A stretch of DNA of 64,000 nucleotides. Source: Streptomyces sp. MNU76. Its GTDB lineage: Bacteria; Actinomycetota; Actinomycetes; Streptomycetales; Streptomycetaceae. Made by a program: the position numbers and the translations under genes. The stretch spans positions 62,001 to 126,000 of the forward strand of contig NZ_JAJKLK010000010.1 in NCBI RefSeq assembly GCF_020982545.1. The letters run 5' to 3'. This document shows positions 1-8,448 of the stretch, in pieces. A model generated the notes under the pieces. That model saw only the letters and a list, made by a program, of their open reading frames with translations. It made no database searches and was not told the origin of the DNA. Position 1 is the first letter of the stretch; each line of letters begins with the position of its first letter.

Positions 1-416
1 CCGATGGTGTGACCGGTCTCCTCGACGACCTCGCGCCGCACGGCGACCTCGGGGTGCTCGTCCTCCTCGTCGAGCAGACCGCCCGGGGTCTCGACGAGCA
101 TCCCGTCGGGGTGGCCGTTGACGTACACCGGGTAGCGGAACTGCCGGGTGAGCAGCACGGTTTCGCGTTGGGTGTCGTAGAGCAGGACGGTGGCGCCATT
201 GCCCCGGTCGTGCGTCTCGCGCTCCTGGGTGCTCCAGGTGCCGTCGGTGTGCTGGAAGTCGAAGGTGGTCGTGCGCTCCACGTACCAGTGGCTGGACAGC
301 AGGCGGACGTCCCGCACCTTGACGCGCGGGTTGCCGGTCAGGTCCCGGCCGGTGCGGTCGAGCCCGGTACGGCCCCGGCGGTCAGGGACGTCGACTCCGA
401 CGGTCTTGTTGGTCAT
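1..416 (-). CDS. NUDIX hydrolase, NudK/ADP-sugar pyrophosphatase-like (3' end outside window)
   Basis: The reverse strand reads MTNKTVGVDVPDRRGR from an ATG at 416-414 and stays open to the window edge, so the C-terminus is missing. A Nudix box is visible near residues 111-135 (ETPGGLLDEE followed by REVVEETGH), preceded by LLTRQFRYPVYVNG, which is typical of NudK-type nucleoside-diphosphate-sugar pyrophosphatases that bind Mg2+ through the REVVEE glutamates. Substrate cannot be told from this fragment. A TAGAAG hexamer ends 7 bases before the ATG, which would fit a leaderless transcript. The family call is firm and the substrate call is not. Confidence 0.8.
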   Translation of the reverse strand, partial: MTNKTVGVDVPDRRGRTGLDRTGRDLTGNPRVKVRDVRLLSSHWYVERTTTFDFQHTDGTWSTQERETHDRGNGATVLLYDTQRETVLLTRQFRYPVYVNGHPDGMLVETPGGLLDEEDEHPEVAVRREVVEETGHTI

Positions 417-519
417 GCGTCCGCTTCTACCATTCCGGTCGAGATGTTGTCAGGCACCTCAATTCGCTTGCCGCGCGCGTCGCTTGGCGGAATCGGGCGG
501 TCCGGGACAGCATGCCCGT

Positions 520-1194
520 ATGAAGAGCGATCTTTTCTCCAACGAGAACATGGTGCAGCCGGCCTACGCGCCGGGGATGAGCGTCCAGAACGCCAAGTCG
601 ATCAAGTACGCGGTGAACGGCGAGATGCTCGCCCGGCAGGGCGCGATGATCGCCTTCCGGGGGAATCTGCAGTTCGAACGCAAGGGCCAGGGCGTGGGTG
701 GCATGCTCAAGCGCGCGGTCACCGGCGAGGGGCTGGCGCTGATGACGGTGCGCGGTCAGGGCGAGGCCTGGTTCGCGCACGAGGCGCAGAACTGTTTCAT
801 CGTCGACATCGAGCCCGGCGACGTGTTCACCGTCAACGGCCGCAACGTGCTCTGTTTCGACGCGTCCCTGTCGTACGAGATCAAGACGGTGAAGGGCGCC
901 GGCATGACCGGTGGCGGCCTGTTCAACAGCGTCTTCACGGGACAGGGGAAGCTGGGTCTCATCTGTGACGGCAATCCGCTGGTCATCCCGGTCTCGCCGC
1001 AGCTGCCCGTGTTCGTCGACACGGACGCGGTGGTGGGCTGGACGGCTCACCTCACCACCTCGCTGCACCGCTCCCAGTCCTTCGGTTCGATGATCCGCGG
1101 CGGTTCCGGGGAGGCCGTGCAGCTGAAGCTGGAGGGCGAGGGCTTCGTGGTGGTACGGCCGAGCGAGGTGACTCCGCAGGCCCAGCAGCACTGA
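520..1194 (+). CDS. AIM24 family protein (formerly DUF124)
   Basis: A 224-residue protein starting MKSDLFSNENMVQPAY. It is a single AIM24/DUF124 beta-rich domain, with glycine-rich strands such as GQGKLGLICDGNPLVI and a closing strand VQLKLEGEGFVVVRPSE. No signal peptide or membrane segment is visible. The family is widespread in Streptomyces, and a molecular function is not established. The open frame continues upstream, but the ATG at 520 is where the conserved domain begins. The ribosome site is weak. Confidence 0.82.
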   Translation: MKSDLFSNENMVQPAYAPGMSVQNAKSIKYAVNGEMLARQGAMIAFRGNLQFERKGQGVGGMLKRAVTGEGLALMTVRGQGEAWFAHEAQNCFIVDIEPGDVFTVNGRNVLCFDASLSYEIKTVKGAGMTGGGLFNSVFTGQGKLGLICDGNPLVIPVSPQLPVFVDTDAVVGWTAHLTTSLHRSQSFGSMIRGGSGEAVQLKLEGEGFVVVRPSEVTPQAQQH

Positions 1195-1243
1195 GCCGAC
1201 GGACGACGGGGAGCCCGGGCGAACAGGTTTTCGAATCTGGGAG

Positions 1244-1249
1244 TACGCT
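1244..1249 (+). promoter_or_regulatory. -10 hexamer TACGCT, likely leaderless promoter
   Basis: TACGCT lies 6 bases before the ATG at 1256, so transcription would start at or next to the start codon. No separate Shine-Dalgarno is placed properly. No clear -35 was seen. Confidence 0.45.
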
Positions 1250-1255
1250 GCAGGT

Positions 1256-1885
1256 ATGGCCGCGCACCTCCAGGGCTCCCTCTTCGACCAGTCCGACGAC
1301 GTCCGCCTCGGCCCCCTCGACGGGCTGCGTCGGCGGGAGCTGGGCGCCGGGGCCTGGGTCGACGTACTGCCCGGGTGGCTGACCGGCGCCGACGCGCTGT
1401 TCGAGCGGCTCGCCGAGGAGGTGCCGTGGAAGGCGGAGCGACGGCAGATGTACGAGCAGGTGGTGGACGTACCCCGCCTGCTCGCCCACTACGGCCCCGA
1501 GGACGCCCTGCCGCACCCCGTCCTGGACGAGGCGCGGGAGGCGCTGTCCGCGCACTACGGCTCCGAGCTCGGCGAGCCGTTCACCACGGCGGGGCTCTGC
1601 TTCTACCGCGACGGCCGGGACAGTGTGGCCTGGCACGGCGACCGGATCGGCCGGGGCGCCCGGGAGAACACGATGGTGGCCATCCTGTCCGTGGGCGACC
1701 CCCGCGATCTGGCCCTGCGCCCGCACGGCGGCGGTGGACCGACCCTGCGCTTCCCGCAGGGGCATGGCGATCTGATCGTGATGGGCGGCTCCTGCCAGCG
1801 CACCTGGGACCACGCGGTGCCCAAGTCGACGCGGGCGGTGGGGCCGCGCGTCAGCATCCAGTTCCGGCCGCGCGGCGTCGGTTAG
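1256..1885 (+). CDS. AlkB-like 2-oxoglutarate/Fe(II)-dependent dioxygenase
   Basis: A 209-residue AlkB-superfamily protein expected to hydroxylate N-alkyl lesions on nucleic acids. The core shows CFYRDGRDSVAWHGD near residues 115-130, where HGD supplies the first His and the Asp of the iron triad. WDHAVPK near residue 184 supplies the distal His, and PRVSIQFR near the C-terminus supplies the arginine pair that binds 2-oxoglutarate. Length is normal for the family. It stands alone between AIM24 and a gene of opposite strand, so its substrate cannot be inferred from neighbours. Confidence 0.88.
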   Translation: MAAHLQGSLFDQSDDVRLGPLDGLRRRELGAGAWVDVLPGWLTGADALFERLAEEVPWKAERRQMYEQVVDVPRLLAHYGPEDALPHPVLDEAREALSAHYGSELGEPFTTAGLCFYRDGRDSVAWHGDRIGRGARENTMVAILSVGDPRDLALRPHGGGGPTLRFPQGHGDLIVMGGSCQRTWDHAVPKSTRAVGPRVSIQFRPRGVG

Positions 1886-1974
1886 TCCGCCTGCCGGGCG
1901 GGGCCGCGGGCGAGCCGTGGTGCGGGACGGCACGGCGGGCGAGCCGTGGTGGGGGCGGCGCGGCTCGCTCCCGG

Positions 1975-3186
1975 CTATTTCCGTCCGGCGAGGGCCCGCG
2001 ACTGCGAGGACCGGGCCAGCTTCGGTCCGAGCCAGCGCTTGAGCCGGCGCAGGGCCTCCAGGCGGCCGGCCGCGCGGTCGAGGCGGTAGTAGAGCTGCGG
2101 CGGCACGTACGGCAGCAGCGGGGAGTGCCGTTGCCCGAGGAGCGCGAACATCTGCTCCGGCGGCAGCTCGATGTACCGCTGGATGTTCTCGTACCACTGC
2201 GCGCTGTACCGGGCGGCGCTCTGCAGCCGCAGGAGGTCGGCCTTGCGCCGTCCCTCGTACGCGGTGAGCGCGCTGCCCGTGTCCGGATGGGCGCCGAGGG
2301 ACTCGGCCAGGCAGATGGCGTCCTCCAGGGCGAGGGTGGTGCCGGCGCCGATGGAGTAGTGCGTGGTGTGGGCGGCGTCGCCGAGCAGGACCAGGTTGCC
2401 GTGGTGCCAGACGCGGTTGGTCAGGGTGCGGAAGGTGAGCCACCGGGCGGTGCCGTCGCCCTGGTCCCGGCCCAGCAGCGGATGGCCGTCCAGGATGCCG
2501 GCGAAGAGCTTCTCCAGCAGGGCCAGGCCGTCGGCCTCGCCCAGACGGTCCAGGCCGAGGCCGCTCAGCGTCTCGGGGGAGCACTCGATGACACAGGTGC
2601 TCTGCTCGTCACTGAACGGATAGGCGTAGGCCCAGATCCAGCCGTGGTCGGTCTCCTGGAAGGAGAACGTGAAGGCGTCGTGGACCCTGCTCGTGCCCAG
2701 CCAGATGTAGGCGTTGCGGCCGAGCGTGATGTCGCTGCCGAAGCGGTCCGCGTACCTCTCGCGCACCGTGCTGTTGACTCCGTCCCCCGCGACGACGAGG
2801 TCGGCCTCCGGCAGGGCGACGGCCGTGATCTCGTCCTCGTACTCCACCCGGACGCCCAGGGCGCGGGCTCGGTCCGCCAGCAGTTCGAGCAGGCGCCGCC
2901 TGCCGATGCCGAAGCCGTCGTCGCCGGGCTGGACGGTGCTGCGGTCGCGGACGTGCGCCACCCCGCTGTTCCAGGTGACGGAGTTCTCGCTGATGGCGAG
3001 GGCCGTCTCGGGGTCCTTCTCGCGGAGCTTGTCCAGCAGTTCGGACCAGTAGGTGACGCCCCAGCCGTAGGTGGACCCGGCCGGGTTCCGTTCATGGACG
3101 GTGATGTCGTGGGACGGGTCCTGCCGCTTCATCAGGATCGAGAAGTACAGGCTTGCGGGTCCGCCGCCGACGCACGCGATCTTCAC
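1975..3186 (-). CDS. FAD-dependent aromatic hydroxylase (VioD / salicylyl-CoA hydroxylase-like)
   Basis: A 403-residue class A flavoprotein monooxygenase. The N-terminus MKIACVGGGPASLYFSILM carries the GxGxxG dinucleotide fold. GDGVNSTVRE is the DG motif near residue 155, and LVLLGDAAHTTHYSIGAG near residue 280 is the second FAD-binding GD motif. The stretch GRNAYIWLGTSRVHDAF and the ECSPET segment resemble the VioD and aminobenzoyl/salicylyl-CoA hydroxylase branch. I chose the GTG at 3186 because GGGAG lies 5 bases upstream; the open frame is longer. It diverges from melC1. The substrate is unknown, and an aromatic acid or CoA ester is an inference. Confidence 0.78.
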   Translation of the reverse strand: MKIACVGGGPASLYFSILMKRQDPSHDITVHERNPAGSTYGWGVTYWSELLDKLREKDPETALAISENSVTWNSGVAHVRDRSTVQPGDDGFGIGRRRLLELLADRARALGVRVEYEDEITAVALPEADLVVAGDGVNSTVRERYADRFGSDITLGRNAYIWLGTSRVHDAFTFSFQETDHGWIWAYAYPFSDEQSTCVIECSPETLSGLGLDRLGEADGLALLEKLFAGILDGHPLLGRDQGDGTARWLTFRTLTNRVWHHGNLVLLGDAAHTTHYSIGAGTTLALEDAICLAESLGAHPDTGSALTAYEGRRKADLLRLQSAARYSAQWYENIQRYIELPPEQMFALLGQRHSPLLPYVPPQLYYRLDRAAGRLEALRRLKRWLGPKLARSSQSRALAGRK

Positions 3187-3524
3187 GCACACTCCCATTT
3201 CGCTGCGCAAAGCGATCAATTGACCACGAAGAGTAGCAGTGCGCGTGCGGTCTGGATTCACGCCACTTTGCCCGCGTGACGCCGACCACGCGCTCCGCAC
3301 CCGCACCGCAAGATCATCGGCGCCGATGCGGCCGCCGGGCGGAATATCCCCCTCCACCCTCCCTCGCGAGGCCGACACAGCAAGATCATCTTTGTTCAAC
3401 CTTGCACGACATATGCATGATTGTCCTGATCGCAGCCAACCGGATTCCTGGGATTTCTCCCGCCCCACAGCGGGTCGATAGGTATGACGGGTCACCAATC
3501 CCCCCTTTCCCAGGAGGTTTTCGC
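3187..3524. other. intergenic region between FAD hydroxylase and melC1
   Basis: This 338-base divergent region must hold the promoters of both neighbours. An inverted repeat TCGCT-N6-AGCGA (3200-3215) is followed at once by the palindrome TCAATTGA (3216-3223), close to the hydroxylase start. These could be operator sites. No gene is supported; the open frame here is only an upstream extension of melC1. Confidence 0.35.
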
Positions 3525-3926
3525 ATGCCCGACATCACCCGGCGCCACGCTCTCGGGGCCGCGGCGGCCCTCGCCGTGACCGTGGGAGCCCCGCTCACCG
3601 CGGCGGCCGCGGACGACCGCACGGGCCACGAGGACCACGGCGGGCATGGCGGCCACGGCGACCATGACGGCCATCAGCCGCTCCAGCCCTTCGACGAGGT
3701 CTACCGGGGCCGCCGGATACAGGGCCACGCCACCGAGGGTGGCGGTCACCACCACGGCACCGGATACGCGGTGTTCGTCGACGGGGCGGAGCTGCACGTG
3801 ATGCGGAACGCCGACGGCAGCTGGATCAGCGTCGTCAGCCACTACTCCCCCGTGCCGACCCCGCGCGCGGCCGCCCGCGCGGCGGTCGACGAGCTCCAGG
3901 GCGCCCGCCTCGTCCCCTTCGCCTGA
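3525..3926 (+). CDS. melC1: tyrosinase co-factor / copper chaperone MelC1
   Basis: A 133-residue secreted chaperone that delivers copper to apotyrosinase MelC2 and helps export it. The N-terminus MPDITRRHALGAAAALAV has the twin-arginine RRHAL motif and a hydrophobic stretch ending in an Ala-rich cleavage region. A His/Gly/Asp-rich tract (HEDHGGHGGHGDHDGH, residues about 35-50) and HHHGTGYAVFVDGAELHVM match the MelC1 copper-binding and caddie parts. The start is set by AGGAGG at 3512-3517, 7 bases upstream. It forms an operon with melC2, 53 bases downstream. Confidence 0.93.
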   Translation: MPDITRRHALGAAAALAVTVGAPLTAAAADDRTGHEDHGGHGGHGDHDGHQPLQPFDEVYRGRRIQGHATEGGGHHHGTGYAVFVDGAELHVMRNADGSWISVVSHYSPVPTPRAAARAAVDELQGARLVPFA

Positions 3927-3979
3927 CCCGCGCCGCCCGCACGCGCACCACCGGAAACACCGCAAGGAGCCGCAGAACC

Positions 3980-4804
3980 ATGACCACCCGCAAGAACCAG
4001 GCGACCCTGACCGCCGACGAGAAGCGGCGCTTCGTCGACGCGCTGATCGCGCTGAAGCGGTCCGGCCGCTACGACGAGTTCGTCACGACGCACAACGCGT
4101 TCATCCTCGGCGACACGGACAACGGCGAACGCACCGGCCACCGTTCGCCGTCCTTCCTGCCCTGGCACCGTAGATTCCTGCTGGAGTTCGAACGGGCCCT
4201 GCAGTCCGTGGACTCCACGGTCGCCCTGCCCTACTGGGACTGGACGGCCGACCGCACGGCCCGCTCCTCCCTCTGGGCCCCCGACTTCCTCGGCGGCACC
4301 GGACGCAGCCGCGACGGACGGGTGATGGACGGCCCGTTCGCGGCGTCCACCGGGAACTGGCCGATCAACGTGCGCATCGACGGCCGCACCTATCTGCGCC
4401 GCGCCCTCGGGAGCGCGGTGCGGCAGCTGCCGACCCGGGCCGAGGTGGACTCCGTGCTCGCCATGTCCACGTACGACATGGCGCCCTGGAACAGTGCCTC
4501 GGACGGGTTCCGCAATCACCTGGAGGGGTGGCGGGGCGTCAACCTCCACAACCGGGTGCACGTCTGGGTGGGCGGCCAGATGGGCACCGGGGTCTCCCCC
4601 AACGACCCGGTGTTCTGGCTGCACCACGCGTTCATCGACAAGCTGTGGGCCGACTGGCAGCGGCTGCACCCGAACTCGGCGTACCTGCCGGCCGCCGGGA
4701 CGCCGAACGTGGTCGACCTGAACGAGACGATGAAGCCGTGGGACGACACGACCCCGGCGACGCTGCTGGACCACACCCCGCACTACACCTTCGACGCGGC
4801 CTGA
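3980..4804 (+). CDS. melC2: tyrosinase MelC2
   Basis: A 274-residue type-3 copper monophenol monooxygenase that makes melanin from tyrosine. CuA ligands are the His in TTHNAFIL, the His in GHRSPSFLPWH and the His in LPWHRRF. CuB ligands are the two His in NLHNRVHVWVGG and the one in VFWLHHAFID. The fold landmark PYWDWTAD is present. It has no signal peptide of its own, as expected for a protein exported with MelC1. AAGGAG sits 10 bases before the ATG. Length is the usual one for Streptomyces MelC2. Confidence 0.96.
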   Translation: MTTRKNQATLTADEKRRFVDALIALKRSGRYDEFVTTHNAFILGDTDNGERTGHRSPSFLPWHRRFLLEFERALQSVDSTVALPYWDWTADRTARSSLWAPDFLGGTGRSRDGRVMDGPFAASTGNWPINVRIDGRTYLRRALGSAVRQLPTRAEVDSVLAMSTYDMAPWNSASDGFRNHLEGWRGVNLHNRVHVWVGGQMGTGVSPNDPVFWLHHAFIDKLWADWQRLHPNSAYLPAAGTPNVVDLNETMKPWDDTTPATLLDHTPHYTFDAA

Positions 4805-4845
4805 GGGGGACGTTGATCCGCCGGGGACCTGGGTACTCGCGTCGG

Positions 4846-4872
4846 GTCGCGGCCGGGCGACCCGGCCGCGAC
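4846..4872 (+). terminator. strong hairpin downstream of melC2
   Basis: A perfect 12-bp stem GTCGCGGCCGGG / CCCGGCCGCGAC with a CGA loop lies 42 bases after the melC2 stop. It has no T-tract, which is common for Streptomyces terminators. Confidence 0.6.
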
Positions 4873-4903
4873 GGCAGCAGCAACCGATGTGAGGAGGCGA
4901 CCG

Positions 4904-5356
4904 ATGACCCAGATCGAGGAGTCCGTCGAGGTCCAGATCCCCGTACGGACCGCCTACAACCAGTGGACGCAGTTCGAGACGTTCCCCGAGTTCATGAGCG
5001 GGGTCGAGCGGATCGAACAGCGGTCGGACACGCTGACGCACTGGGTGACCAAGGTGGACGGTGTGCACCGGGAGTTCGACGCGGAGATCACCGAGCAGAC
5101 CCCGGACGAGCGGGTCGCGTGGACGACCGTCTCCGGTGAGGCCCGGCAGGCCGGCGTCGTCACCTTCCACCACCTCGCCGAGGGGCGCACGAAGGTGATG
5201 CTGCAGATGGAGTTCCAGCCGGAGGGCACCGCCGAGAAGGTGGCCGACAAGCTGGGCGTCGTGAAGCGGCAGACCAAGGGCGACCTGGCGCGCTTCAAGA
5301 AGTTCATCGAGGAGCGCGGCCGGGAGACCGGGGAGTGGCGCGGCGCCGTCGTGTGA
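4904..5356 (+). CDS. SRPBCC family protein (polyketide cyclase/dehydrase type)
   Basis: A 150-residue protein beginning MTQIEESVEVQIPVRTAYNQW, which is the typical first strand and helix of the START/Bet v 1-like fold, followed by FPEFMSGVERIEQ and WVTKVDGVHREFDAEI. A hydrophobic ligand pocket is expected, but the ligand is unknown. The start is set by GAGGAGG at 4891-4897. It lies after the melC terminator, so it is probably its own unit. Confidence 0.82.
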   Translation: MTQIEESVEVQIPVRTAYNQWTQFETFPEFMSGVERIEQRSDTLTHWVTKVDGVHREFDAEITEQTPDERVAWTTVSGEARQAGVVTFHHLAEGRTKVMLQMEFQPEGTAEKVADKLGVVKRQTKGDLARFKKFIEERGRETGEWRGAVV

Positions 5357-5361
5357 CGCGC

Positions 5362-5378
5362 ACGCCCTCCCGGGGCGT
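5362..5378. terminator. short hairpin between convergent genes
   Basis: ACGCCC-TCCCG-GGGCGT forms a 6-bp stem between the SRPBCC gene and the RNase HI gene, which converge here. It is a weak candidate. Confidence 0.3.
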
Positions 5379-5391
5379 CCCGCCGGGCCGG

Positions 5392-6108
5392 CTACTCGGC
5401 CCCGGCCGTCGCCCCCGTACGGCACTCCGGGTGGCCCCAGCCCTGGTCGTTCTTGGCGATGGGCTCACCCGCGGCGTACGGGCGGCCGCACTGGCAGCGG
5501 CCGGGGAACTTCGCCTTGATGGTGCGGGACGAGGAGGCGGAGGAGCCGCTGCGGCCGCCCGCCCTGCCGGACCTCGCGGACTTCTTCGCCGGTGCACGGC
5601 GGACCGGGACCGTGTCGGGCGCGGCCGGCGGCTCCGGGGAGCCCAGCTCGGTGCCGGCGGGTTCCTGGACGGTGGCCGCCTGGCTCGCCGCGCGGTCGGC
5701 GAAGTCGTTGAGGCGGTCGCCGTCGACCTGGTGGGCGGGCACGTAGCGGAACTCCACCGAGCGTCCGGCGAGCAACTCGTCGATGCGGACGACGAGTTCC
5801 TGGTTGGCGACCGGCTTGCCGGCGGCCGTGCGCCAGCCGTTGCGCTTCCAGCCGGGCAGCCAGGTGGTGACCGCCTTCATCGCGTACTGGGAGTCCATCC
5901 GGATCTCGATCGGGACCGCCGGGTCGGTGGCCGCCAGCAACCGCTCCAGCGCGGTGAGTTCGGCGACGTTGTTGGTGGCCCTGCCCAGTGGGCCGGCCTC
6001 CCAGCGCGCGGGGATCTCATCGTCCTCGGCCACCACCCAGGCCCAGCCCGCCGGTCCGGGATTTCCCTTGCAGGCTCCGTCACAGGCGGCCACAACACGT
6101 TCCGACAT
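5392..6108 (-). CDS. rnhA: ribonuclease HI with a C-terminal zinc-ribbon-like tail
   Basis: About 238 residues. The first 140 form RNase HI, which cuts RNA in RNA-DNA hybrids. The acidic residues are visible in ACDGACKGNPGPAGW (Asp), NNVAELTALERL (Glu), IRMDSQYAMKAV (Asp) and DRLNDFADRAA (Asp). After a Ser/Arg/Ala linker, the tail GRCQCGRPYAAGEPIAK plus GHPEC has spaced cysteines like a small zinc ribbon. The start could also be the ATG at 6120, four codons upstream, and neither has a good ribosome site. E. coli RNase HI is only about 155 residues, so the tail is an actinobacterial addition. Confidence 0.88.
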   Translation of the reverse strand: MSERVVAACDGACKGNPGPAGWAWVVAEDDEIPARWEAGPLGRATNNVAELTALERLLAATDPAVPIEIRMDSQYAMKAVTTWLPGWKRNGWRTAAGKPVANQELVVRIDELLAGRSVEFRYVPAHQVDGDRLNDFADRAASQAATVQEPAGTELGSPEPPAAPDTVPVRRAPAKKSARSGRAGGRSGSSASSSRTIKAKFPGRCQCGRPYAAGEPIAKNDQGWGHPECRTGATAGAE

Positions 6109-6156
6109 GCGCTCGATCATGCCATGCCGCGCGTGCCCGTCGGTTCCTGTGCCCGC

Positions 6157-6966
6157 TCAGTCGACGTCCTTGAGCTCCGGCATCTCACCCTGGGTGTGGG
6201 TGACGTCGATCACCGAGAACGACGCGCCCTGCGGGTCGCTGAGCGCGGCGAAGCGGCCGAAGGGGGTGTCCATCGGGCCGAAGCGCAGGACACCGCCGAG
6301 CTTCGTCGCCTTGGCGACCGCGTCGTCGCAGTCGGGGACGGTGAAGTACACGTTGATGTACGAGGGCACCTCGGGCGGGAAGTCCTCCGCCGTCATCTTC
6401 ATCCGGCCGAGGAGCGGGTTCTGTCCCAGGTCGAAGACGCGGAAGTCCATGTGCGGGTCGCCGGGGTCCTCCATCTGCCTGGACCGGTAGGAGAAGACGG
6501 CCGGGAAGAACGCGTCGGACTTCTCCGGCTCCCGGGTGAAGATCTCGGCCCAGGTGTAAGCGCCGGGCACTCCCATCGCCTCGAAGCCCTCGTGGACGCC
6601 GGCCTGCCAGCAGCCGAAGACGACGCCGTCCGGGGAGCGGGCCAACAGCATGGAGCCGAACTCGCCGACCCGCATCGGCTCCATCAGCACGTCGCCGCCT
6701 CTGTCACGGATCCTGGCCGCGGTGGCGTCCACGTCGGACGTGGCGAGGTACAGGCACCAGACGGGCTGCCCCTCCTGGCCGGGCATCGGCGGGACGACCG
6801 CGGCCACCGCCTTGCCGTCCGCGTACGCCTGTGTGTAGTTGCCGTACTCGGCGGACGACTCTCCGAAGGTCCAGCCCAGGACCTCGCCGTAGAAGTTCTT
6901 GGCGCCCTCGACGTCGCCGAACATCGCGTCGACCCAACAGGGCGTTCCCTCGGGCTGTGCGGCCAT
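6157..6966 (-). CDS. VOC family protein, two tandem glyoxalase-like domains
   Basis: A 269-residue protein starting MAAQPEGTPCWVDAMFGDVE. Two vicinal-oxygen-chelate domains lie at about residues 9-120 and 137-262. Each opens with a W-V/W-A-E type strand (PCWVDAMF, AYTWAEIF) and contains a DPxG or DPDG turn near its end (RSPDGVVFGCWQ, LSDPQGASFSVI). The substrate is unknown; relatives are hydroxylase-like or antibiotic-binding proteins. GAGGAGAG upstream of the ATG at 6966 fixes the start. The open frame extends far upstream but carries no homology. Confidence 0.84.
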   Translation of the reverse strand: MAAQPEGTPCWVDAMFGDVEGAKNFYGEVLGWTFGESSAEYGNYTQAYADGKAVAAVVPPMPGQEGQPVWCLYLATSDVDATAARIRDRGGDVLMEPMRVGEFGSMLLARSPDGVVFGCWQAGVHEGFEAMGVPGAYTWAEIFTREPEKSDAFFPAVFSYRSRQMEDPGDPHMDFRVFDLGQNPLLGRMKMTAEDFPPEVPSYINVYFTVPDCDDAVAKATKLGGVLRFGPMDTPFGRFAALSDPQGASFSVIDVTHTQGEMPELKDVD

Positions 6967-7173
6967 GACTGCCACTCTCCTCGGTTCGACGGGTGGTCTC
7001 CCGGCTCTCACGCTAGCCAGGACGGGTTCCGGTCGCGCGCCGAACGGGACGGACCGCGTGAAACCGGCACGAGTCCCGGGAGGCGGGGCCACGGCCGTGC
7101 GGTGTCTGATAATTTCAGCGGCGCTCGCACTCCCGTTCGCCTCGACTCGTGACTCGACTCGTGAGGTGCCGCC

Positions 7174-7554
7174 ATGTCCGGCCGACCGTTCCGACGTACG
7201 GCGCTGCCGTGCGCCCGGGGCCGGACGGCGCACCTGGTGCTCGTGGCCGCGCTGGCCCTGACCACGTTCCTCCTGTTCTGCGCGGGCTCGCCCCCGGCTG
7301 AGGCGTCCGAGCGCCGCCCGCACTCGGTCTCCCTCGTGGATCGCGATCCCTGCGGTCACAGTCCCGGCGAGCACGACTGCCACTCCTCCGACCCGGCCGC
7401 GGTGCTGGGCCAGATGCCGTTGCCGGGCGCCGATCACACGGCCGCGCCCTGGCAGCCCGCGCCGGCTCCGGCCGCGCTCGCCCCGTCCGGCGCGGGGGAA
7501 CCGGGGCTGGCCCGTCCTCCCGATCTCCACGAACTGCAGTTGCTCCGCGTCTAG
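7174..7554 (+). CDS. small secreted or membrane protein, DUF6153-like
   Basis: A 126-residue protein with one hydrophobic segment near residues 18-40 (HLVLVAALALTTFLLFCAG), then a Cys/His-containing region (DPCGHSPGEHDCHSSDP), a Pro/Ala-rich part and the ending LHELQLLRV. That ending and the His/Cys cluster resemble Streptomyces DUF6153 proteins, which is an assignment from memory. Function is unknown, and a metal role is only an inference from the His/Cys residues. GTGAGGTG precedes the ATG. Confidence 0.6.
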   Translation: MSGRPFRRTALPCARGRTAHLVLVAALALTTFLLFCAGSPPAEASERRPHSVSLVDRDPCGHSPGEHDCHSSDPAAVLGQMPLPGADHTAAPWQPAPAPAALAPSGAGEPGLARPPDLHELQLLRV

Positions 7555-7649
7555 GCCCGCTGGGCCGGGCACCGGCCGTGACGACCCCACCTCAGACGAC
7601 TCGCAGGACCGCCGTGCCCGTACGGGCAGGGCCGGGAGAAGGACACCCC

Positions 7650-8327
7650 ATGGCTTCATCAAAGTCCAAGGCCAAGAACAGCGCGCCGAAGGGCCGGAAC
7701 AACAGCCCCAAGGCCAGAGAGGCGGCGCGGCGTGCCCGCGTCGAGGAGATACGCAAGGCGGAGCAGGCCCGTGAGCGGCGCATGCGGCTGCTCACCCTCG
7801 GTGTGACCGGTGTGATCCTCGCCGGGCTGGTCGGCGGCGGCTGGTACCTGATCGACGCGGCGCAGGAGAAGGAGGAGGCGAAGGCCGCGCCCGTCGAGGG
7901 CGTGAAGAGCTGGTCGAAGCTCACCCAGAATCACGTCACCGAGACCGTCGACTACAAGATGAGCCCGCCCGTGGGCGGCGACCACAACCAGGTGTGGGTC
8001 AACTGCGACAAGCAGGTGTACACCAAGGCCGTGCCGAACGAGAACGCGGTGCACGCGCTGGAGCACGGCGCCGTCTGGATCACGTACAACGACAAGGCCG
8101 CCAAGGCGGACGTCGAGTCGCTGACCGGCCTCGTGAACAAGACGACGTACACCTTCATGAGTCCCTACGAGGACCAGTCGTCGCCGATCGTGCTGAGTGC
8201 CTGGGAGCACCAGCTGAAGGTGGACAAGGCGTCCGACCCACGGGTGCGGAAGTTCCTCGACAAGTACGTGCAGGGCGAGCAGACACCGGAGCCGGGGGCC
8301 GCCTGCACGGGCGGCATGACCCCGTGA
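7650..8327 (+). CDS. DUF3105 membrane-anchored protein
   Basis: A 225-residue protein with a basic N-terminus (MASSKSKAKNSAPKGRN), a charged helix, one transmembrane segment at about residues 50-72 (LLTLGVTGVILAGLVGGGWYL) and an extracytoplasmic DUF3105 domain with NAVHALEHGAVWITY and SAWEHQLKV. In Streptomyces the family often neighbours DUF305 or DUF6153 proteins, and here the preceding gene is DUF6153-like. GAGAAGGA lies 7 bases before the ATG at 7650, while the open frame begins earlier. Function is unknown. Confidence 0.82.
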   Translation: MASSKSKAKNSAPKGRNNSPKAREAARRARVEEIRKAEQARERRMRLLTLGVTGVILAGLVGGGWYLIDAAQEKEEAKAAPVEGVKSWSKLTQNHVTETVDYKMSPPVGGDHNQVWVNCDKQVYTKAVPNENAVHALEHGAVWITYNDKAAKADVESLTGLVNKTTYTFMSPYEDQSSPIVLSAWEHQLKVDKASDPRVRKFLDKYVQGEQTPEPGAACTGGMTP

Positions 8328-8448
8328 TCTGACGGAGCGGGGGCGTCCGCACCAACGGGCGCCCTCGTGGCCGACACGGGTCTTCCGCCCCGGGTCGGGC
8401 TGTGCTTGCCTGGGGAACCGTTTCGGTGGTCGGGGCGGGAGTCGCCGT